DNA from: Blasia pusilla
Taxonomy: Eukaryota > Marchantiophyta > Marchantiopsida > Blasiales
Reading direction: 5' to 3'
DNA length: 64,000 nucleotides
Assembly (NCBI GenBank): GCA_050084515.1
Contig: CM114271.1
Location: 22,134,001 to 22,198,000, forward strand
Shown: positions 56,401 through 64,000 of the stretch, one piece after another
How the letters are laid out: every line of letters begins with the position of its first letter
How positions within the stretch are numbered: position 1 is the first letter of the stretch
Made by a program: the position numbers and the translations under genes
The notes under the pieces: model-generated
Databases searched by the model: none
What the model saw: only the letters and a program-made list of their open reading frames with translations
Told to the model about the DNA's origin: nothing

Positions 56401-57877
56401 GTGTTCTCCAACAAGCCATGCAGTTCACCATGATTTCAAGGAACATCAAGAGTGCATCAAGACCAGCTTGTACCTTACCTTTACATTGATACCTATCGCA
56501 TCTACACAATTTTGCATCAATACACCAGGGGCTTCTGTCCACCTGTATTCAAGCACAAGAAGTTAGAGTCTGTGAAAAAAAATGACAGAACAAGCTTCTG
56601 CACACTTAAATATTTGTCGTTCTGTAATGTACAGATATCAGAATATCTGTGTTTGCAGGCACAAGCTCCCAGGATACTACTTAGACAACTACCACTACAT
56701 TTGTTCAGAAAATCCTGTAGAGACCCTTTTTCTGAAGCCTTATGACATAATTAAAGATAGCCTAGAATGTCCCTTCACAGAGGTTGAAACATCTCCATGA
56801 ATAGTTTCTTCTCAGGTTGGCGGTGGAACCTAATTCCGTTTGATATACCTATACCTTAACCCTTTTTTTGTCAGTTTTTTTTTGTGAATTTGGTTTTTTC
56901 CTATTTTTTCAGTTTTTTCCTGTCAGTTTTTTCTTTTCTTTTCTGACAGTCCGAGGCCCTGTCTGACAGTCCACAAGGACCACGGACAGAGAGGGACACA
57001 ACAAAAGCAGGACACTGCATATCAGAAGAGAACAGCCAGGGCCACGTCTCAGATCAACAAAGCTGAGTTAGCTGACTTATCTGGCCAGCTAATCTCAAGC
57101 TTTTCCGATGGAGTTTCTTCTGAATCTAAATACCTCCAAAAAAGTCCAAATAACTGCCTTCGCACTTTGAAGGGTAACAACAAGTGTGGGTATATCCTTA
57201 ATGAAGAACGCTTACTTTATCTGATAGTACAGTTCGCAGGGGAAGACCATATGTCTTCCTCTTCCATACTCTACATACTCTGTTTGTCCTCAAAATAATG
57301 ACAGTTTCTCTCATTGTCAGAAATTTGCACGTCCTGACTGTTCTGCCATTTTACTATCTTGCATGTGCGAGATTTGGAGAGTTTATGCTCGTTCTTGCCA
57401 GGCGACCTTCCCGCAGATGTAATTTCTGTGTATCTAGCACTATATCCATGACCACCCTAAGCGCTGCCAACTTGATGCTACTGAAACAAGATTTGTCAAC
57501 AGGATTATCATGGTCCGTTCTTGCTAAGTGTAGGAGCCCAGTTAAAAAAAAAGATATTTCATTGGATCATAGCAAAGCAGAAGAAGGTTTTACCCTGAAT
57601 CATCTGCTTTGAAATGAAGATATGCCCATTCCCAGCTGGTCTCATACTGAAGAATGACTGTGTGCTTCACCTCCTGTTCCATTTTCCTCCCATCACCTGC
57701 TGACATGAATTTTTCAGCAGATCATTCGGTATTTACAACTTCAGTTTCTATTTTTCAACCTTCAGATCTCGAGCAATTGCATGTCCAAATCAACATAATT
57801 ACTTATATGAGGTAATCAAGAGATGACAACTTTGATTGAAATAAAAAAAAAGATATTAGGCACATGACAAGCAGCTT
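53497..57877. other. Intergenic sequence without recognisable gene
   Basis: Short ORFs on both strands (for example 54730-55080 and 56452-56745) have no domain signature. 56860-56950 is T-rich. The last few hundred bases (about 57250-57877) could be the 3' UTR of the coiled-coil gene. Confidence 0.45.
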
Positions 57878-60800
57878 TCAGCTCATATTATCAAAACCAG
57901 TTAAATCTGGTAAATCTGTGGTTTCCTTACCGCTAAAAAGTGCCAAGTTGCTGTTCACTGACATTTCTGAAGTCTTTTTTTCACCAAGCCAGTCGGGCTC
58001 CAACAACCTGCTGCCCGGATTGTCGATCTTTTCACTTTCCTGCTTTATTAGTTGAGCCATAATGGCAAAAAAATTCTCAAGAGCAGATATCCTTTGACCT
58101 GACGAGAGTGCACCTTGCAGATTCTCGACTTCCCTTCCAACTTTTGCCAAGCTAGACTTTACGCCCTCTGCTTCGGCTTTTGCTAATTCAGCCATCTCCT
58201 CTGCGGCTCGTTTAGTGAGCTCTAGTGATTCATTCTCTTCTTGCAGCTTTGCCACTTCCTGTACAAGACTTGCTGCCTGTGCGTCACTCCTCTCCTTTGC
58301 GCGGGCTGACTGTATCATCTGAGCTATCAGCAATCTCACTGTCACCAGAGAAGACTCCTTTTCCTTAGCTCTGATACGATCAGCTTTTTCCACACTCTCC
58401 CGAACTCTAGTCAACTCTTGCTCCAGTATCTTCACTTTCTGTTGTGCCTCAAGAAGCTGTGCACGTTCCATAGTTCTCTTCTTTTGCACAGACGCTAACC
58501 TTCCCTTCACACTTTTCAGCTCAATTTCAAGACCTTCCCTTAGAGTCCTCCACTCTTCCTGCTGTTGTACTAGCAATATCTCTTTCTTCTCTAGTTCCAG
58601 ACTCAGACTAATGGCTCGATGTTGAACCATTTCCAGTTCTTTTTCCACCTCCCCTACAGCATGACTGATGGCAGCCTCCATTTCCTCTACAGAAACTCGT
58701 CTCGCAATATCACCTGTAAGCTCTCTTACCTTCACATTTTGACAAATCCAAGAAATCAATATGAATTCAGAGTTTGGAACATACTCATTCAGTGGGTGGA
58801 CGGGGCATAGTCATAGAATCTTCTGTTCCTTTGGAGGGTAACATAACATCTAGACTTTGAAGACCAAATTTGGAGTAAACTGTCTGGTACGAAAACAGTA
58901 GTAATAATGTACCCTAGAGAGAACATTCAAGCTTTAAATGTTTTTAGCAGAAATAAATTGACAATCAGGCCATTTCTCTTGCTGCACATTCCCAAGAATA
59001 ATTTAGGAATTAACAAGGTCTGTAATGAAAGAAGCCCATGAACTTAGCCACTAGACTCACCCGTTGCACAAGCTTCTCCTGTTCAGCGAGCATAGTCTTT
59101 TTCACTGCCTCCAGCATCGCTTCTTTCTCCCTCACCTCACCAGTAATTTGGAGAACTCTAAGTCTTGCTTCAGATAAAGAATTACGCACATTCCGCACCT
59201 AAGGAGATGGAAGAACCAAGAATCTTATTGAGTAAAGAAACTACAGCAGCCATTTGAAAATCTTCACTGATGTGTCCTAAGAGGTAAGAGGTAAGAAAAT
59301 GTAGCGGAACATATCTTAATTAGTTGGAACTTTGACAATTTTAAAAACTCATGAACCATATTTAAAACACACCATCTGCTCATGGACTCCCAAAGGAATG
59401 CTCTTGGCCAGATCCAGCTCAAGTTGTTGAAGTCTATTCTCTGCCACATCAGCCCTCAGACTGACTCGATTCAAGCTCATAATTTCTTCTCTCATAGACA
59501 CCAAGTTCCTGCTCAAGCTTTCTGTAACTGTGGAATCCAGAGCTGTTTCCATGTATTCCGTAGGACCAACGCTTGACGGATCTGCAGCACTGTTTCCAAT
59601 CTTGCAACGTTCAGTTTGAATAACAGTAAAATCAAAGCATCTCTTCGGGTAGCTATGCAATAAAAGTAGCCATAGCAACCTGGGACTCATCAGATATGAG
59701 TGCATGATGAAAATGTGATGCATGCAAAATAAGGAGGTTCAAATACCCGATCACAATTTCTTCATTGACCTGGAAGCCACTTCCGTCCAAGAGTTTTTCA
59801 TCTGCTTGTTCCCCTGCTGTGGTTTCTTTCTGCACAAATTCATGATAAGCACAAAATTTGTCTGTCAGTGAAAAAGTTTGAAGTCAAGCCCAAACAACAA
59901 GAAGAAATCTTTCTAACTCAATTTGCGGATAGATTTTACAGACACTCTGATAAGTCTTGTGATTCTAGAGAGTCATTGGCTGCTTCTTTGTAGTAATAGC
60001 AAAGAGTTTTTCTTAAGTGGCCAAACATGGTAATGGATGGACAGGCCTCAGGAACCCGCCACTTTCTCATGCATATCATCTAAGGATCAACTTCGCTAGA
60101 GTCAATGTTTGATATTCATCACTGCCACCTTCTATACTCCGTTCATTTTTTAAGCAAAGTAAAGAATCACTGGCCGAGTAGACCATTTCCAACTTTGTAA
60201 TGTTTCTGAAAAGTGCTAAACGTGATGCAGTAACTTTGAAAAGAAAACTTGTGATGGTTTAAAACGGTGGGTTAACTAGCAGACTTGCAACCAGCAGTCA
60301 TGCTCTGATGAATCTTGATTGAACCACATTACCTGATCACCTATTTGACTTGTATTTAAAGAAGGTAGAAGTGGTTTCTCAGGAAGAGTTGCAATTGCAC
60401 CAGATGTTCTTCCTCCTCTATCCTGTCTTTTATTGGCAAGCTGCAAGAAGAAAGGAAGTAAATGAGAAGGGAACAAACAACTCCGAAAAACATCAACTGA
60501 ATTTGCAAACTCTGAAAGAACTGTGGACGAAGTACTACCTGCTCCATGACCCGTCTTTCTATTTCTGCCCGGAAAGCCGCGAGGGGAGAAGAACCCTAAC
60601 AATCATTGGTACCAAACCAAGAAAGCAGCACGATCAGTAACGTACATGAGTGAAGGGAATTGGAGAAACAAGTACAATCTGTTAAGGAATTCCGAAAGTG
60701 ACTTTAGAGCGCCTAAAAATGTAGAAACACGTAAACCAGATCCTACTAACAATGTCCTTCAATCTTATTTCTTTGTAAAAATCTTGCTGATACGATGAGT

Positions 60801-62589
60801 ACGAGTGTGTACAGACAAACACAGCTTGTGATGCATGCGGTTAAGGACGTACTAGTTAACGGCTGACAAATCTTAGTGTATCATTAACGCAAAAGGTGGA
60901 CCCAATACCGCAAACTTCTTTATTCCGTCGAAATGCATGTTGAGAGGAGGTAACATGGAGACCAAGCAAGGCCCGAAACTTTCAGCAGTGGTCAAGAAGC
61001 AATTGCGAGCACAAAGTGGAGCTGATCAAGTCCGAGCCCTCGTGAGCCTAGGCACTAAACTTTTACCTGACTAGCAGGTGATGACATGATGTACTTGGGA
61101 AGACTTTTCACAGACCGCAATGCGCTCTCACGTATCAGGGATTGAAAAACTGCTGCCTTCGGTTTGGAATCCTCCAGATCAAGTCTGTCCACCACATCAT
61201 CACGCGTAGCAGATGAACTCACTTCAGACTCAAAGTTGGACAAGGTGGGTGCCGCTTCCATGGCCAGGCGAACAATGTTCTCAAGAGATCCATGCTCTCG
61301 CTGTAACGACTGCACAACCAAGGGGATCAGCTTCGTCATAATTTCGTACGTTTCAAGTAGTTCAGAAAGTTCATTTAAAGCCTTGAATTGCCAAAACTTA
61401 AGTGCTGCGGACTTGCACATACTTATGAGACACAGACAACAGCCATGGAAGCGTAATACCTGCCAAAGTGGGAAACAAGAATGGCATGTCCCATAGAAAG
61501 AGTAGCTGACAATGGTAGAAATTGTCATGAAACCAACAACTCTTTATCTGAGGTTCATGACATCTGCGATTAACGATTTTCCATGAGATAGTGATATTTC
61601 TCCCTTTATTTCCGCGGAGACGCGGCAGTTCGTTGTCAAAGGGGATGAACTCAAACGGTTCAATTTCAACGATGATGGTAAGCATGAGCTTAAGTTAACA
61701 GTTGAAGGCGATTGCAAAGATGAGTCCCTCTCGAACTTTCATTCTCGCTAAGCACCGTAGAGAATTTTGAAAAACGTGACGTGGTTTCTATAGGTTCGGT
61801 TCATAATACTTGGAAAGATATTATGTCTTCAACTGGTTCATGTGGATATCCAAAAAAGTCGAGCAATTGATCATTTCTATATAGGATATCATCGAAACCG
61901 CGTGCAACACAGAGTAAGGTGGCTGTGACGAAGCCTTTAAAAAACTTGAATTTATCCTAGTTGAGACAGTTCATAGATATTCACTCCAGCTGAAGGGAGA
62001 AAAAAAATACAACGATCAAAGGTGATAGAATTACTCTAAGAGTTGCGGTGAGCTGATTAGGAATGCGGCTACCACCGGCGAGAGCTCGATCAGCTGACTG
62101 TTGGAGAACAATGACACGATCATATAGCCTATCCACCCTATCTCGCATTTCGGGGCCAACAGCTCGATATCCCGTAATAATTACACGTTTAAGAGAATTC
62201 AAATTCTCGACCAAATCAGCAATTTCCTTTACGGTGGCCTCTCTCTCCTGCGCCCGCGCGTCGACTGATCGCGGTAATCGGTACTGCGCCCTTCCATGAC
62301 GCCTTCCACTCCTTCTATGACATAAAACAAATTGCCACGAGCCTCTCGAGAATCCATACTCGCCAAAAAACGCTGCCCTCGCTCGGTCCGAGCAAGAGGC
62401 TGGATTATTTGAATCACCGCAAGAAGAATCACAAACCTCCGAACGAGCTCTTAATCTAATTGCTGCTAGACTGCTTCCACAGATCTCACGACCCCGAGAT
62501 TCCAAGGACGCTGTGGAAATCGATTGCCAAGCGCCAGAGCTCGCCGCGCTATAAGCTCGAGGCATGGCTGCCATTCTCTTTTCCTTCAA
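57878..62589 (-). CDS. Seven-exon coiled-coil protein, family unknown
   Basis: Exons on minus: 62589-62035, 61381-61067, 60440-60333, 59829-59747, 59640-59373, 59198-59061 and 58729-57878. All have GT...AG introns and phases that fit, giving 772 codons plus stop. The N-terminus is rich in Ala/Ser/Arg (MAAMPRAYSAASSGAW from the second Met), which could be an organelle transit peptide. Next come EATVKEIADLVENLNSLKRV, then exon 2 LNELSELLETYEIMTKLIP, exon 5 SLRADVAENRLQQLELDLAK and exon 6 EKEAMLEAVKKTMLAEQEKL. Exon 7 is a long heptad-rich coiled coil (about residues 500-700: VEEMEAAISHAVGEVEKELE; RAAEEMAELAKAEAEGVKSS). No transmembrane helix or enzyme motif is seen. This is the only ordinary gene here with open exons throughout. 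I do not recognise the family. Exon boundaries are by eye, and a second open frame in exon 1 (62229-62432) leaves its 5' half less certain. Confidence 0.75.
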
Positions 62590-62779
62590 CCCGTCGCCGT
62601 ACGCTCCCGCTGCCCTGCCACGATATTCACCAGATCCGAGCCTGTGGGTTCGGAATCACCGAGCCTCCCGCTCGTCAACCCATGCGAAATAGCCCGCCAA
62701 TAGGCATTCTGCTGTGGCGCAAAGGGATTGAACGTCGCTACAAACAAATGGAGCTAAATTCAAACGTTCTTCTTAAGAG

Positions 62780-64000
62780 CTAGATGAACGCTTAATGGAA
62801 GGTGCAATGCACGAAAAATTCAAACAAATTTTACTATTAAGAGAGGTGCTTGCGCGATAAGAGAAACACATGAAAAAAACTTTTCTATAAAGAGCATAAA
62901 AAATATACAAGATTTTTATTTCATAAAAAGAAATTTATACACAACATTTCGAGTGTAATTACCTTTTTCATTGGAATGTGTATCACTACCCGTATCATTA
63001 TATGAATTGAATTCTTTTCTCCTACTCTAGATGATGCAACATATAACTGCCCATGAGAAAGTACAGGTATGGGTAAAACATATTCCAACCTTTCATAAAG
63101 TTTGACCTTGTGATTTATTAATAGTCATAGCAAAAGTTGGACGGATAGGGAATTGGAATCTACGTAAATCAAAAGGCAACCATGAGTAAGAAGCAATCAA
63201 TGGAATATGCAAAATGAAAATTTGATCTCCAATGTTCTTCCATGTAATAATTTCAGCATCAATAATATGTTGCATGAATCCACGCATGATTAGCCGAGTG
63301 TCATTCGCTTGTCCTTTTGCCCAATTCATATTCCGTAAAAGCATAATTTGTGCACCAATCTTCAAACACAAACGATGTGGAGGCAATCCAGAAGGTAAGC
63401 AAGTATCAAGAACTCTGTTGGATAGATATAACTCATTCCCTCATTTGGAACAGAATCAATACTAAGATAAATATGCTCATGTATATAACACAAATTTGTT
63501 AGAAAATATATTCCCAAAAACTTAGTCTAAATTTGTTAAAGTAGACAAAATGAAGTCATTTTCGTTAAGAGTAAGAATAGTAAGAGAAAAAATTAGTACC
63601 TCTCCAGAAAATCGAGACATGACTTCCATATTTATGTCATCAATATCTCTGTTTCTTGGTGTGAGAATGGCCGTATCTCTTAAAAAGTTGATGGCATTAA
63701 ACCTTTGAAGATCATTCTCATGTATCATATGAATAAGATCATTTACATTCTTGCTATGAACAACCATGTTAAACTGCACGGATCATATCTTCTCCCAAAG
63801 AAGTGTGTAATGGCACATGACCCTCTCCAACCTCCAATAACCAATCAGCAAAAGCTTGTTAATCAAAACGCATATGCCCTTCTAAATTTTGAACTCTCAT
63901 GTTGTAGTAAGCTTCATCACCTTTATATGGGACCATAAATTAGATCTTTTTTAAGTGGCTTGGATAATTTTAGGATGATCCCCATGACGAATGATAGGTA
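62780..64000 (-). mobile_element. Helitron 2, 3' part (continues off window)
   Basis: Minus-strand helicase fragments, then a possible 3' end: hairpin GTGC-ATT-GCAC at about 62802-62812 followed 18 bases on by CTAG at 62780-62783. The base after CTAG is C, not the expected T, so the exact end is doubtful. It lies about 190 bp upstream of the coiled-coil gene start, probably in its promoter. Confidence 0.55.
62990..63960 (-). pseudogene. Helitron 2 Pif1-like helicase, C-terminal part (broken)
   Basis: Reading on minus: NVNDLIHMIHENDLQRFNAINFLRDTAILTPRN and DINMEVMSRFSGEV (63590-63780), then an intron-like gap. It continues with LKIGAQIMLLRNMNWAKGQANDTRLIM and PFDLRRFQFPIRPTFAMTINKSQGQTL (63093-63386). 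After a frameshift it reads SHGQLYVASSRVG near 63010-63060. Each block aligns with Helitron 1 (32776-33477 and 42316-42500) but with many substitutions, so it is a separate, diverged family member. Confidence 0.88.

Noticed and set aside
1-64000. tRNA, rRNA or other structured RNA genes
   Set aside because: I scanned for tRNA-like B-box patterns and rRNA-like blocks by eye and saw none convincing; a covariance-model scan would be needed to exclude them.

Overview
The window looks like repeat-dominated heterochromatin from a land plant or close relative. The evidence is nested Ty3/gypsy and Ty1/copia retrotransposons, plant-type RepHel Helitrons with introns, a plant-type LRR receptor fragment and one spliced nuclear gene with 100-650 bp introns. 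Species cannot be read from the sequence. A non-flowering lineage is possible, because the methyltransferase in the gypsy elements keeps the DNMT3-like motif order rather than the rearranged order of plant DRM enzymes.

Layout. (1) 1-26695 is a stack of insertions. Gypsy element 3 (+, 22047-26695) is the oldest host; gypsy element 2 (-, 8315-22046) is inserted in it; gypsy element 1 (+, <1-8314) and a copia element (+, 11446-17210) are inserted in element 2; a gypsy solo LTR (14077-14551) is inserted in the copia integrase. (2) 26696-30694 is AT-rich sequence without a recognisable gene. (3) 30695-32632 is a candidate non-autonomous Helitron (+). (4) 32629-53496 is a candidate autonomous Helitron (-) carrying Rep and Pif1-like helicase exons and a captured LRR receptor pseudogene. 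Its helicase is split by gypsy element 4 (-, 33478-42311, with a perfect 4-bp target duplication). (5) 53497-57877 has no recognisable gene. (6) 57878-62589 (-) is the only gene that looks intact: seven exons in consistent phase, encoding a 772-aa coiled-coil protein I cannot place in a family. (7) 62780-64000 is the 3' part of a second Helitron (-) lying just upstream of that gene.

The notable system is the gypsy family (elements 1-4 and the solo LTR, in two subfamilies). Its pol order is gag - protease - DNA cytosine-5 methyltransferase - reverse transcriptase/RNase H - integrase - PHD finger. Its ends are also unusual. The terminal repeat is split as A1-internal-B1-A2-B2, resembling the split direct repeats of PAT/Ngaro elements although this family has a DDE-type integrase. 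The polypurine tract lies before B1. The segment right after A1 is complementary to the predicted RNA 5' end in both subfamilies, as in Tf1-type self-priming. All copies here are broken by stops, frameshifts or deletions, but the domain order agrees between them.
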